This document shows, in pieces, positions 52,833-62,426 of a stretch of 64,000 nucleotides of DNA; positions within the stretch are counted from its first letter, which is position 1, and every line of letters starts with the position of its first letter. Source of the stretch: Jiulongibacter sediminis (lineage in GTDB: Bacteria; Bacteroidota; Bacteroidia; Cytophagales; Spirosomataceae); NCBI RefSeq assembly GCF_001306455.1, contig NZ_LGTQ01000006.1, positions 62,001 to 126,000 of the forward strand, read 5' to 3'. The notes beneath the pieces were generated by a model that did not search any database, was not told the DNA's origin, and was given only the letters and a program-made list of their open reading frames with translations. A program made the translations under genes and the position numbers.

Positions 52833-55319
52833 TCAGACCACATCCACATTCACCACAAACCTAACACTTTTGAACTCCTTCTCTGTGTTGATTTCGGTGA
52901 TTTGCTCTGCAATATAAGCCTTTACAGCCTTCATATTGAGCTTGTCTTTTTCCAGCTTTACCCATACCTCAAAGAGATATTGGTTTCTTACCCGCTCCAC
53001 TAAAGCCTTTTCAGGCCCCAATACCCGCTGAGGCCCCAGGTATTTTTTCAGAACAGCAGCCAGTTTTCCTGCCGCCTGATGCGATACATTTCGCATGATA
53101 TGCTTTGTGGTAATACTGATCACACGTGAGAAAGGAGGATAATTGAAGCCTTCACGCTCATGAATTTCTTTGTCATAAAACCCGATGAAATCATTCTCTA
53201 AAACATACTTCAGCACACTATGATCTGGCCCACCGGTTTGAATAAACACCGTTCCTGGCTTTTCTTTTCTACCCGCACGGCCACTGACTTGTGTAATCAT
53301 CTGAAACGCCCGCTCGGCGGCCCTGAAGTCCGGGAAATAAATCATTTTGTCGGCGTTGAAAACCGCTACCAGACTCACATTATCAAAGTCCAAACCTTTT
53401 GAAATCATCTGAGTACCCACCAGAATATCCACATCACCTTCAGCAAATTCGCTGATGATATTTTGATAGGCATTTTTAGATCGGGTAGTGTCCAGATCCA
53501 TCCGAAGAATACGGGCTTCGGGGAATAGCTCCTGAAGGTCTTCCTCAATTTTCTCCGTACCTACACCCACCGATTTCAGCTTCGTAGACTCACAAACCGG
53601 GCAAACTTTCGGGGCTGTTTCCTTATAACCGCAGTAATGGCACACCAGTGTATTTTCATACATATGGTGCGTAAGACTTACAGCACATTGATGGCATTGA
53701 CCTATCCAGTTGCACTCCTCACAGTTCATGTAAGGAGCATAGCCACGACGGTTCTGGAAGATGATGGTTTGTTCTTTCCGTTTAATATTCGCTTCCAACG
53801 CCTCCAGAAAAGACTGGCTGAAACCTTTGTTCACCCGCTCAGCCTTTCGCTCCTCTTTCATGTCTATGACCTCAAATGCCGGCAAGGTGGCCTTCCCAAA
53901 TCGCTGGTGCAATTCCACCAAACCATATTTGCCGTTTTTGGCCTGCCAATAACTCTCAAACGACGGAGTAGCCGAGCCGAGCAATACTTTTGCATGCTGC
54001 CGGTGAGCCAGCATAATGGCCACATCACGGGCATGATATCTTGGAGCGGGGTCAAACTGCTTATAGCTGGTTTCGTGCTCCTCATCAGCAATCACAAGAC
54101 CCAGATTGGTAAACGGCAAAAGGATGGAAGACCTCACCCCCACCACAAACTGGTAATTACCTTTCAGTACGCCCATGTAAACCTCCACCCGTTCGTTATC
54201 GGAGAATTTTGAGTGATATACACCCATTTTATCTCCGAACACCTTTTGTAATCGACTCACAATTTGAGTGGTCAACGCAATCTCAGGCAGCATCAGCAAA
54301 ACCTGAGAGCCACTACTCAAAACTTTGTCAATAAGGTCTATATAAATCTCAGTTTTACCACTGCCGGTTATCCCATGAAAAAGGACCACTTGTTGCTCAG
54401 CAAAAGCCTCCATAATCTGGTCAGAAGCGTTTTGCTGAGGCTCGGTCAAAGTGATAGTCGCCATCTCATCGGCATCATATTTTTCAAAACGAGATACGGT
54501 GATTTCAAACTCCTCTAAAACCTCGTTTTTTATAAGTGTTTTGAGAGAGGAAGCCGAGAGCTCTTTGAAAAAGGCTTTGTCAAGTCCATGAAGGTTTTTC
54601 TCCCTGATTTTATCCGGAGGCAACAGTCCAATGAATTTAAGAATAACCTCCTGCTGCTTGGTTTTGCCCTCTAATTCATCAATTAAAGCGAGAGCGGCAG
54701 ACTGATTGGCATATTTCGCAGCAAGCCGAAGCTTTTTGACTTTTTTAGGCGAATAACGTTCTTTGACCTCCTCATACACCAGAATTGCACCTTTGTCAAT
54801 CAGCTTTTTGATTACTTTATTGACACTGCTCTCTTCCAGATATTTACTCAGATCAGCATATGAAAGCGACTCCTTTTCTTCCACCACTTTGAGAATTTCT
54901 TTCTCAAAATCCTCAAGTAACTCCTCCGACTCAAAATCTGGATTGAGCTGAATTCTGGACTCGCTATTGACCTTCATGCCAGAGGGCAAAGCCATGTTCA
55001 TCACCTCTCCGGGATGACACATATAATAGTCAGCCACCCATTGAAAAAGCCAAAGCTGCTCCGGCGTCACCACCGGCTCGTCATCCATCAGTTCAGCAAT
55101 GTATTTCGCTTTGTATTTCTCTGGCGGAGTACCGTGAATTTTAGAAATGATGCCTGTCAATACCCTGTTTTTGCCAAAAGGCACAATCACCCTGCTACCA
55201 ACCTGCACCTGTTCGGACAGATGCCGCGGAGCACGGTAGGTGAAAGCCTGCGGTATGGGTACCGGCAGCAACACATCCGTGAAAATGGTTTCAGAGTTAA
55301 ATAATTCGCCTGATTGCAA
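52833..55319 (-). CDS. priA: Primosomal replication-restart helicase PriA
   Basis: An 828-residue superfamily 2 helicase that reloads the replisome at stalled forks. The N-terminal DNA-binding domain (TIFTDVLLPVPIPQAFTYRAP) is followed by Walker A FHGITGSGKTEIY, the DEEH box in VIADEEHETSY, and a zinc-binding insert with eight cysteines (from CEEC to CPVC). Late motifs include VGTQMISKGLDFDNV and VSGRAGRK. No ATG fits the N-terminus; the frame starts with TTG at 55319, 20 bases after a TATCTTTG promoter box, which supports that start. Confidence 0.97.
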   Translation of the reverse strand: MQSGELFNSETIFTDVLLPVPIPQAFTYRAPRHLSEQVQVGSRVIVPFGKNRVLTGIISKIHGTPPEKYKAKYIAELMDDEPVVTPEQLWLFQWVADYYMCHPGEVMNMALPSGMKVNSESRIQLNPDFESEELLEDFEKEILKVVEEKESLSYADLSKYLEESSVNKVIKKLIDKGAILVYEEVKERYSPKKVKKLRLAAKYANQSAALALIDELEGKTKQQEVILKFIGLLPPDKIREKNLHGLDKAFFKELSASSLKTLIKNEVLEEFEITVSRFEKYDADEMATITLTEPQQNASDQIMEAFAEQQVVLFHGITGSGKTEIYIDLIDKVLSSGSQVLLMLPEIALTTQIVSRLQKVFGDKMGVYHSKFSDNERVEVYMGVLKGNYQFVVGVRSSILLPFTNLGLVIADEEHETSYKQFDPAPRYHARDVAIMLAHRQHAKVLLGSATPSFESYWQAKNGKYGLVELHQRFGKATLPAFEVIDMKEERKAERVNKGFSQSFLEALEANIKRKEQTIIFQNRRGYAPYMNCEECNWIGQCHQCAVSLTHHMYENTLVCHYCGYKETAPKVCPVCESTKLKSVGVGTEKIEEDLQELFPEARILRMDLDTTRSKNAYQNIISEFAEGDVDILVGTQMISKGLDFDNVSLVAVFNADKMIYFPDFRAAERAFQMITQVSGRAGRKEKPGTVFIQTGGPDHSVLKYVLENDFIGFYDKEIHEREGFNYPPFSRVISITTKHIMRNVSHQAAGKLAAVLKKYLGPQRVLGPEKALVERVRNQYLFEVWVKLEKDKLNMKAVKAYIAEQITEINTEKEFKSVRFVVNVDVV

Positions 55320-55338
55320 TGAAGAAGTCGGTTTTTGA

Positions 55339-55346
55339 CAAAGATA
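55339..55346 (-). promoter_or_regulatory. -7 box for priA
   Basis: Reads TATCTTTG on the minus strand, matching TAnnTTTG, 20 bases before the TTG start and just after the EamA gene stop. Confidence 0.5.
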
Positions 55347-55349
55347 AAT

Positions 55350-56252
55350 CTATTTCTTTTTGGCCTGCCACGAAATCAATGTCCCTGAAATAATGACAAA
55401 GACGATTCCGATAAAGGCCAGCGTGCCCGGGCTTGGATCACCCAAAAAGACCCCGAAAATGACCGAGAAGATGATATTGCTAAAACCCACCGCCGAGATA
55501 ATCCCAGCCTTGCCATAGCTGAAGGCTTTGGTGAGGTATATCTGACCGATCATGGCCGCCACTCCCAAAACCAAAATCCAGGCCCAGTCTGTTCCGTGCG
55601 GCGTCACATATTCAGCAATCAGGAAATCAAGTGCCGGGAGCTGATAAAACTCGCCGATACCCATTGAAATAATTGGCAGCACAATGCCCGAAATCATAAA
55701 AGAGAGAACAATGCTGCGGGCATCATAGTACCCACTAAGGCCTCTGATACTCATGTAGGCAAAGGCCGTTAAAATGGCGTTACTTACTCCAATAATGTGG
55801 CTTCTGGCCGATAAAAGCCCGCCCGACATTTGGGGTACGAAAATGAAGCAGATGCCGGCAAAGCCCAAAAGTACCGCCAGCCATTCTTTCCTTCTCAACC
55901 CTTCACCGGCAATAAAAACCGAGAACACAGCAATGAAAATCGGGTATGTTTGCTGATAGGTGATGGCCTCAGCAAGCCCTATCTGTGTAATACTGTAGAA
56001 GAAAGTATAAAGTGCAATGGTACCGATCACCCCTCTGAAAACCAACAGAAAGGGTTTGCCTCCCTCCTGAATCAAAGGTCTTTTGAATACAGAATAACCA
56101 ATGAACAAAACGCCAATGAGATTTCTGAAAAAAACAATCTCTACTGAGCTGATAGAATCCCGAAGAAGGCGGGTACAGGCACCCACCAGAGCAAAACAAA
56201 AAGAAGCAATTAGCATGTACAGGACACCCTGCCTGAGTTTTGACTGATCCAT
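55350..56252 (-). CDS. EamA-family DMT transporter
   Basis: A 300-residue inner-membrane protein with ten helices in two EamA repeats (1-140 and 155-300), as in the drug/metabolite transporter superfamily. YMLIASFCFALVGACTRLLRDSISSVEIVFFRNLIG and FYSITQIGLAEAITYQQTYPIFIAVFS are the usual blocks. Substrate unknown; relatives export amino acids, nucleosides or other metabolites. The ATG at 56252 is chosen over a TTG 3 codons earlier that overlaps the -7 box. Ends 4 bases from the priA -7 box. Confidence 0.92.
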   Translation of the reverse strand: MDQSKLRQGVLYMLIASFCFALVGACTRLLRDSISSVEIVFFRNLIGVLFIGYSVFKRPLIQEGGKPFLLVFRGVIGTIALYTFFYSITQIGLAEAITYQQTYPIFIAVFSVFIAGEGLRRKEWLAVLLGFAGICFIFVPQMSGGLLSARSHIIGVSNAILTAFAYMSIRGLSGYYDARSIVLSFMISGIVLPIISMGIGEFYQLPALDFLIAEYVTPHGTDWAWILVLGVAAMIGQIYLTKAFSYGKAGIISAVGFSNIIFSVIFGVFLGDPSPGTLAFIGIVFVIISGTLISWQAKKK

Positions 56253-56258
56253 CGGCGG

Positions 56259-56266
56259 CAAAAATA
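56259..56266 (-). promoter_or_regulatory. -7 box for the EamA gene
   Basis: TATTTTTG on the minus strand, 7 bases from the ATG at 56252. Transcription would start at or very near the ATG, so the mRNA may be almost leaderless. Confidence 0.45.
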
Positions 56267-56330
56267 GAAGCTTTTAAACCCTTAAAATCAAAATTGGTCT
56301 TAAATATCCCGCTTGGTGGGCAGTTTCCGC

Positions 56331-56338
56331 TATTTTTG
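56331..56338 (+). promoter_or_regulatory. -7 box for the SASA esterase gene
   Basis: TATTTTTG, an exact TAnnTTTG, 10 bases before the ATG at 56349. It lies within the longer frame starting at 56313 and so supports the shorter start. Confidence 0.5.
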
Positions 56339-56348
56339 CCATTCGATC

Positions 56349-58277
56349 ATGAAAAAGTTAATTTCGACGGCCTTAATCTCCTTCTGTTCAATGGTTTCTA
56401 TTGCACAGATTACTGTCTCTCTCCCGGTAGAACGCATGATCTACCAAAGGAATAATTCGAATCAGGCTTACCTTCATATCACAGGCAATTTCACGGCAGA
56501 GTATGATAGCATCATGGCCAAGGTTTTCCCGAGGGTAGTCGGACAAGGGACAGAGGGCACCTGGCAAACCATTGACTACCGGGACGACAAGCCTTACTTC
56601 TATGGTAAATATTTGGCAAACGGTGGCTGGTATAAACTGGGTATCAAAGCCTATAAAGATGGTGTTGAAATTGACTCCGTGGGCAGAGAAAGAGTTGGCA
56701 TCGGAGAGGTTTTTGTGGTTGCGGGGCAATCAAATGCCTCAGGAATCACAGATTACGTAGACCCTTCTGTCGGAAGCTACCCTACCGGAATTGGTTACGA
56801 TTCCAACGACGACCGCTCTAACGTCATGCATTTCTCCAATGGGTACAATACGTACGATTTGCTTCCCATTGGTTTCTCTCAGATGAACGCGTCAGATGTG
56901 GCAAATGACACCCTTTTTATAGGTCCCTTTCAATCTGCCCCCTGGTGTTGGGGGAAGGTGTCAGAATATTTAATTGATTCACTCAATGTTCCGGTACTAT
57001 TTTATGGAGCGGCTTTTGGTGGGACCAAAGTTCAATGGTGGAAAGAGTCTGCCAATAGTGAACCGCTGACCTCTCCTTCATTTTTTGTTGAGGAACAATA
57101 TGATCACCCCTACGGAGCTTTGGCCATTGTAATGCGTATGTACTCTGGTCTAACCGGAATCCGGTCAGTTTTATGGCATCAGGGAGAGGCTGATCATGGT
57201 ACTGCTTCAGGAACCTACCAGTCATATCTTGAGCAGGTAATAGCCAAAACGCGTGAACATTCAGAATTGAGTAACTTAACCTGGATGGTCGCCCGGGCTT
57301 CTAGAGCAGTAACTACCGCTGCGAATGTGATTACTGGTCAGCAGAATACAATTGATAACGATCCACATGTTTTCAATGGACCTGAAACGGATAACATTAC
57401 AGACGGTAGCAATACCTATCGGTCAGACAATATTCATATGGATACCGATGCCGGGATCATTGAACACGCAAATTACTGGGTCAACTATCTGACAAATGGT
57501 TTTTTAAGCTCTTCAACGCCATATTTGGCAGCAGACCTAATTGAACCTTCTTTTACTTGCAATATTGGTACACCCTCAACACCAATTACCTTAACAGCTC
57601 CTGGTTCTTACGCTGGTCATGCATGGTCAAACAGAGACAATACAGATTCTGAAGCCCGGGGAGAATTTGGAAATTGTTGTACGAGTCATACTGTTTTACC
57701 CGGAGCAAATTACCAAAGACTTAACTGGGGATATGACAGCACCAGTAGCATCACCGTAGCCCCCGGTCGATACGCCCTCAATGTTAGAAAAGCAACGTCA
57801 GAAAAGATCCTTTTCAGCCCAATCATCGATTTGACATCATTAACGCTACCGACTAACCCAAGCTTTACGGCCTCGGCCACCCAGGTTAGACCCGGCGATA
57901 CGTTGACCTTAACAGGGAGTAATTGCAACGGCACCTACCTTTGGAGTACCACGGATACGGGAAGTCCTCTACTGTTGACACCTGCCTCCACAGCCTCTTA
58001 TACCCTGGCCTGTAAAACATTGCATTGCCTTAGCAACAGCACCGCTACTACAGAGGTAGTCGTTTCTTCCTGTTTCTCTGACCCCTTAAGTCTCACGGGT
58101 TCAGTTAATACCGCCGAAGCCCCCTATCAAAGCCAGCAGACGATAGAAAGTGTGCAAATGGTCAACCAACCCACCGGTGATATTGAATATACCGCCAGCA
58201 AATCTGTTCTGCTAAATCCGGGCTTTAAGGCAGAAAACGGAGCCTTATTTAAGGCCAGTATCTCCGACTGCCCATAG
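56349..58277 (+). CDS. Secreted SASA-type carbohydrate esterase with C-terminal Cys domain
   Basis: A 642-residue secreted protein (signal peptide to about 19, VSIAQ). An N-terminal beta region (20-110) leads to a sialate O-acetylesterase-like (SASA, DUF303/CE6-related) SGNH domain: VFVVAGQSNASG with the catalytic Ser, the LWHQGEADHG block, and DNIHMDTDAG with the Asp/His pair. An Ig-like segment at about 510-575 (RPGDTLTLTGSNCNGTYLWST) precedes the end domain. The C-terminus (YTASKSVLLNPGFKAENG, then FKASISDCP) resembles that of the LamG protein at 20.0 kb. It probably removes acetyl groups from polysaccharides at the cell surface. Confidence 0.88.
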   Translation: MKKLISTALISFCSMVSIAQITVSLPVERMIYQRNNSNQAYLHITGNFTAEYDSIMAKVFPRVVGQGTEGTWQTIDYRDDKPYFYGKYLANGGWYKLGIKAYKDGVEIDSVGRERVGIGEVFVVAGQSNASGITDYVDPSVGSYPTGIGYDSNDDRSNVMHFSNGYNTYDLLPIGFSQMNASDVANDTLFIGPFQSAPWCWGKVSEYLIDSLNVPVLFYGAAFGGTKVQWWKESANSEPLTSPSFFVEEQYDHPYGALAIVMRMYSGLTGIRSVLWHQGEADHGTASGTYQSYLEQVIAKTREHSELSNLTWMVARASRAVTTAANVITGQQNTIDNDPHVFNGPETDNITDGSNTYRSDNIHMDTDAGIIEHANYWVNYLTNGFLSSSTPYLAADLIEPSFTCNIGTPSTPITLTAPGSYAGHAWSNRDNTDSEARGEFGNCCTSHTVLPGANYQRLNWGYDSTSSITVAPGRYALNVRKATSEKILFSPIIDLTSLTLPTNPSFTASATQVRPGDTLTLTGSNCNGTYLWSTTDTGSPLLLTPASTASYTLACKTLHCLSNSTATTEVVVSSCFSDPLSLTGSVNTAEAPYQSQQTIESVQMVNQPTGDIEYTASKSVLLNPGFKAENGALFKASISDCP

Positions 58278-58305
58278 CCCAAAACCTTCTCGAAAAATTC
58301 ATATA

Positions 58306-58361
58306 GTATGCTTGCATAACATTATTTATTTGCGTTAATTTGTGATGGTATGCATGCATAC
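58306..58361. promoter_or_regulatory. Two operator-like palindromes upstream of the acyl-CoA dehydrogenase
   Basis: GTATGCATGCATAC (58348-58361) is a perfect 14-bp palindrome; GTATGCTTGCATAA (58306-58319) is a near copy. Centres are 42 bases apart, four helical turns, which favours cooperative binding by a dimeric repressor on one DNA face. In Bacteroidota, beta-oxidation genes often sit with MarR or TetR regulators, but none is in this window. Confidence 0.65.
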
Positions 58362-58390
58362 TACCTGTTCGCAAACGTAAATTTTTTGAT

Positions 58391-60187
58391 ATGTCAGCAG
58401 TCGCCGAAAATGAAGCTATAAAAGGTGGTGAGTTCCTCATCAAAGAGACCTCAGCCAGCGATATTTTTATCCCTGAAGAGTTCAATGAAGAACAGCAGAT
58501 GATCGCTGAAACCTGCAGCGATTTCCTCAAAACCGAGGTTCACCCCATTCTTGATGAAATAGATAAAGCCAAAACACCGGAGCTCATGTCCTCACTGATG
58601 GACAAAGCCGGGGAGCTTGGTCTTTTGGGAACAGCGGTACCTGAAGAGTATGAGGGTTTCGGGATGAATTTCAATACGTCAATGCTCGTAGCTGAAGTTC
58701 TGGGAGCCGGATACTCCTTCTCTGTGGCTCAGTCAGCTCATACAGGTATTGGTACACTTCCGATTCTTTATTACGGTAATGAAAATCAAAAGCAAAAATA
58801 CCTGCCAAAACTGGCCAGTGGTGAGTGGAAAGCCGCTTACTGCCTCACAGAGCCTGATTCAGGTTCAGATGCCAATTCAGGAAAAACCAAAGCTGAACTT
58901 ACCGCTGACGGTAAACACTATAAAATCAATGGGCAGAAAATGTGGATCACCAATGGTGGATTTGCAGACCTGTTTATTGTCTTTGCCAAAATTGAGGATG
59001 ATAAAAACCTGACCGCTTTCATCGTTGAAAAATCATACGGTGGCATCACCATGAACGAGCCAGAGCATAAGATGGGAATCAAGGGCTCAGATACCCGCCA
59101 GATTTTCTTCAATGACTGTATGGTGCCGGTAGAGAATATGCTTTCTGACCGTGAAAAAGGCTTTAAAATTGCGGTAAACATTCTCAATATCGGTCGTATT
59201 AAACTTGGTATTGCGGCTGTTGGCGGAGCCAAAGGCGTTCTCACTCAGGCCGTCAATTATGCCAATGAGCGTAAACAATTTGGGATTTCCATCGGTCGAT
59301 TTGGTGCAATCAAACATAAGCTGGGCGAAATGGCCAGCAAAATCTGGGTTTGTGAAGCGGCCGGATACCGTGCCGGTCAGAACATCGATGACCTTATCGA
59401 AAAACTCAAAGCTGAAGGTAAATCAGATGCAGAAGCCAAACTGAAAGCTCTGGAACAATTTGCCATCGAATGTGCCATCATGAAAGTGCACGGTTCAGAG
59501 GTTCTTGATTTTGTGGTGGATGAAGGTGTACAGGTGTACGGCGGTATGGGCTACTCAGCCGATGCTCCGATGGACAGAGCTTATCGTGACTCCAGAATCA
59601 ACCGGATTTTTGAAGGAACCAATGAAATCAACCGTCTGCTAATCGTGGATATGCTCCTCAAAAGAGCCATGAAAGGCGAGATGGATCTGATGGGGCCAGC
59701 CGGAGCCGTGGCAAAAGAGATTATGTCAATCCCATCTTTTGGTGATGATCACGAAGGCATGTTTGCGGCCGAGAAGAATGTGCTGAAGAATCTCAAAAAG
59801 GCCGTACTGATGGTGGCCGGAGCCGCTGTTCAGAAATTCATGATGAAGCTTTCGCACGAGCAGGAAATCCTCATGAACAGTGCCGATATGTTGATTGAAA
59901 TTTACGCGGTAGAGTCAGCGATTCTCCGCGTGGAGAAACTCATCGGTATCAAAGGAGAGGAAGCCGTTTCCCTTGAAAAAGACATGATGATGATCTACCT
60001 CCACAATGCCGTTGCAAAATGCAATATGGTAGGTCGTGAGGCCATTCAGGCCTTCGCAGAAGGTGATGAGCTGAGAGTTATGCTCATGGGTCTTAAACGT
60101 TTCACTAAAATAGAACCATTCAATACAAAAGATGCCAGAAGACGCGTGGCCGATGCCATGCTCGCTGAAAGCAAATATATTTTCTAA
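58391..60187 (+). CDS. Long-form acyl-CoA dehydrogenase
   Basis: A 598-residue flavoenzyme for the first step of fatty-acid beta-oxidation. ACAD blocks: CLTEPDSGSDANS (FAD and substrate), KMWITNGGFADLFIVFAK, YANERKQFGISIGRFGAIKHKLGEMA, VQVYGGMGYSADAPMDRAYRDSRINRIFEGTNEIN with the catalytic Glu region. About 170 residues extend the usual 380-400-residue core at the C-terminus, as in VLCAD-like enzymes and many Bacteroidota proteins. Two palindromes upstream suggest control by a dimeric repressor, and a terminator follows. Confidence 0.95.
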   Translation: MSAVAENEAIKGGEFLIKETSASDIFIPEEFNEEQQMIAETCSDFLKTEVHPILDEIDKAKTPELMSSLMDKAGELGLLGTAVPEEYEGFGMNFNTSMLVAEVLGAGYSFSVAQSAHTGIGTLPILYYGNENQKQKYLPKLASGEWKAAYCLTEPDSGSDANSGKTKAELTADGKHYKINGQKMWITNGGFADLFIVFAKIEDDKNLTAFIVEKSYGGITMNEPEHKMGIKGSDTRQIFFNDCMVPVENMLSDREKGFKIAVNILNIGRIKLGIAAVGGAKGVLTQAVNYANERKQFGISIGRFGAIKHKLGEMASKIWVCEAAGYRAGQNIDDLIEKLKAEGKSDAEAKLKALEQFAIECAIMKVHGSEVLDFVVDEGVQVYGGMGYSADAPMDRAYRDSRINRIFEGTNEINRLLIVDMLLKRAMKGEMDLMGPAGAVAKEIMSIPSFGDDHEGMFAAEKNVLKNLKKAVLMVAGAAVQKFMMKLSHEQEILMNSADMLIEIYAVESAILRVEKLIGIKGEEAVSLEKDMMMIYLHNAVAKCNMVGREAIQAFAEGDELRVMLMGLKRFTKIEPFNTKDARRRVADAMLAESKYIF

Positions 60188-60223
60188 ACGTCGCAAGACG
60201 CACTTCAATAAGACAACAAACGC

Positions 60224-60253
60224 AAGGCTGCTCCGAAAGGGGCGGCCTTTTTA
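60224..60253 (+). terminator. Terminator after acyl-CoA dehydrogenase
   Basis: AAGGCTGCTCC / GGGGCGGCCTT form an 11-bp stem (three G-U pairs) with a GAAA tetraloop and a T run. Confidence 0.92.
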
Positions 60254-60362
60254 TTTCAAAAGTGTATCTGTTACAAACGAAATCGAACAATAAGTCAAAT
60301 TGTACTATTCCACCATTCCTTTTGCCTGAAAGAATAGAAGTGTCGTTTTAAGACGACAGAAA

Positions 60363-62426
60363 TTGTACTTATCCCATATATGGACTAAATTACTTACTGG
60401 TATATTCTGCCAGGACAAAACCACTTTAGATTTGACTAACACTGCGACCGATATTTTAACTGACCTGCCCTTTCTGAACGAACTCTCCGAAAGTTTCAGG
60501 GAAAGACTGATGTCTGAGTCCCGGATCGTGGAGATGCAGGAGGAGGATATTGTGACGGCACAGTATAGCCCCGGTGATACATTTTACATTCTCCTGAGCG
60601 GAGCCATCGCTTTCTCCCTGAAAGTTGAAAACGAAATGGAGGAGCTGCTGGTTGGGCAAAGCAACCACAAATTTACACCGGCAGGTTGGTCTGGTTTTAA
60701 AGAGCCTTTTCGCTATGCCACCACGGTTACCTGTAATGCTGATTCGGTTTTTGTTTGCTGGGAGCATGAGTTTCTCAGAACCCTTTTTGAAGAAGATGCC
60801 GAAGGTGCTCTCCCGTTTTTGCAGTTCATTGCTGGTCAGGCCCAACACATGTTACTGGATACCTGGCAAATGCTGGCTCAGCTGGTACCTGTAGCCGACC
60901 AAAGCTTACTAAAGCTTAAAACCTATCAAAGTATTGAGCAAGGGGTTAGCGTAGATACACTTGACTTACTTAACCGATCCCCGTTTTTTGAAGTTTTTGA
61001 AGAGGATGAGCTGAAGGAATTTGAGTCAATAGGCATCAAATATAATTTGGAGAGGGGTCAAAAACTTTTTGATCAAAACAGCCCTGCAGAGAGCTTTGAC
61101 GTTCACATGCAGGGAAAAGTTGCTCTGATTTATTCCTTTGATCCCGATCAAAAACAACTGGATCACCGAATCATTAATCACGACGGCTACCTAATCAGTA
61201 CAAATTGTTTTTCTGATGATCAAACAAACTATCTGAGCTGCATTGCTTTAGCTCCGAGTACCGTTTTCAGAATTGACGCTAAAAAGCTGAAATCATATCT
61301 GAAAAAGAACCCCGAGTTAGCCATTCGATTTCAATTGCGACTTTTATGGTTTTACAGCAATCGACTGAGATCAGCCAGAGCCAAGCTCATCAGAATAAAC
61401 TTTGACGGTGAAATCGCCGCCGTCAGGAATCTTATCGAGCAAAATTGTACTCAGCTTGATGTCACCTCTGACCTTCACAAGGTTCCTCATTTGCTCAAAA
61501 GCACCATCAGCTTGCAAGACGCTATTTTTTCTTTGCGAACACTCGCCGAGAGTGGAAATTCACTGGAGCGGAGAATTGCCAACTCGGCCCTTGACATCCT
61601 CACAGAGGTGGTACGCGAAAGCGATTTCTATAACGGTTTATTAAGAGTGTATTCAGAGGTAGCTAATGCTCCTTTTTACTACACTAGCAAGGAGGTTAGA
61701 GAGCTTTGTGCAGAGCAGTTTCTGGAGGTTTTTGAACATACCTCCTATCAGGTCAAAGGGTGGGAAAACCTACCCGATGTGCCCGCGATTTTTATTTATA
61801 ACCATCTTGAAAATCACGTGTATAACACCCTGCCAAATCGCTTTCAACTAACGCTTGACTCGCACTTTATTTCCTCGGTTATTCTTTATAAAAAGTATAA
61901 AAATCCCGGAATACGTGTTGTAAGAATACCACGCGGGGAAGAATACGGGCATCAGTATTATTACGAACGATTGGGGCATATTCCGGTTTTTACAAGGGAG
62001 TCTGGCAGTAAGTTTGACTCCAAAGAGGAACGCAAAAAGCAACGGGATGATTTTTTTGAAACGGCCGGCAAATACCTGAAAGAAGGCACAAGTATTATGC
62101 TTGCACCGGAAGGCACGAGCTCCACCACCGAAAACTCTCCGAAACTATTCAAACCCGGAGCATTTTTACTGGCAGCCAAAATGGAGAAAGAACCTCTCAT
62201 AGTTCCCGTGGCGGTGGCCAATTTTGACAAAAGGTTAAATAGAACCACCTTTGCCGCAGTCATAAAAAAACCTTTCAAAATCTCTGAAAAAGTAGCTGAC
62301 CCGGAAAACAGAGAAGAAATGTCAGCGTTTTTGGAGGCGTATCAAAAGGAGTTTAGAACATATATTGATGAAGCCGTGGAGCTGGCCAACGCCGACTCAT
62401 GGTTAAACGCATTAGCACAGGATTAA
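60363..62426 (+). CDS. Fusion of two cyclic-nucleotide-binding-like domains and a PlsC acyltransferase
   Basis: A 687-residue protein, or about 664 if a later TTG at 60432 is used; no ATG fits. Two cNMP-binding-like domains: about 35-165 (FLNELSESFRERLMSES, YSPGDTFYILLSGAI) and about 200-340 (FFEVFEEDELKEFESIGI, AESFDVHMQGKVALIYSF). A helical middle (340-470) links to a PlsC-type acyltransferase (470-660) whose catalytic block reads IYNHLENH (HX4D becomes HLENH, so Asp is lacking), with FTRESG and APEGTSS later. Probably cyclic-nucleotide-controlled lysophospholipid acylation, though the altered motif may mean weak or lost activity. Stop overlaps the SGNH gene start (TAATG). Confidence 0.82.
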   Translation: MYLSHIWTKLLTGIFCQDKTTLDLTNTATDILTDLPFLNELSESFRERLMSESRIVEMQEEDIVTAQYSPGDTFYILLSGAIAFSLKVENEMEELLVGQSNHKFTPAGWSGFKEPFRYATTVTCNADSVFVCWEHEFLRTLFEEDAEGALPFLQFIAGQAQHMLLDTWQMLAQLVPVADQSLLKLKTYQSIEQGVSVDTLDLLNRSPFFEVFEEDELKEFESIGIKYNLERGQKLFDQNSPAESFDVHMQGKVALIYSFDPDQKQLDHRIINHDGYLISTNCFSDDQTNYLSCIALAPSTVFRIDAKKLKSYLKKNPELAIRFQLRLLWFYSNRLRSARAKLIRINFDGEIAAVRNLIEQNCTQLDVTSDLHKVPHLLKSTISLQDAIFSLRTLAESGNSLERRIANSALDILTEVVRESDFYNGLLRVYSEVANAPFYYTSKEVRELCAEQFLEVFEHTSYQVKGWENLPDVPAIFIYNHLENHVYNTLPNRFQLTLDSHFISSVILYKKYKNPGIRVVRIPRGEEYGHQYYYERLGHIPVFTRESGSKFDSKEERKKQRDDFFETAGKYLKEGTSIMLAPEGTSSTTENSPKLFKPGAFLLAAKMEKEPLIVPVAVANFDKRLNRTTFAAVIKKPFKISEKVADPENREEMSAFLEAYQKEFRTYIDEAVELANADSWLNALAQD

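Noticed and set aside
53637-54212. 191-codon frame opposite priA
   Set aside because: priA is certain here, and the antisense product has no family features.
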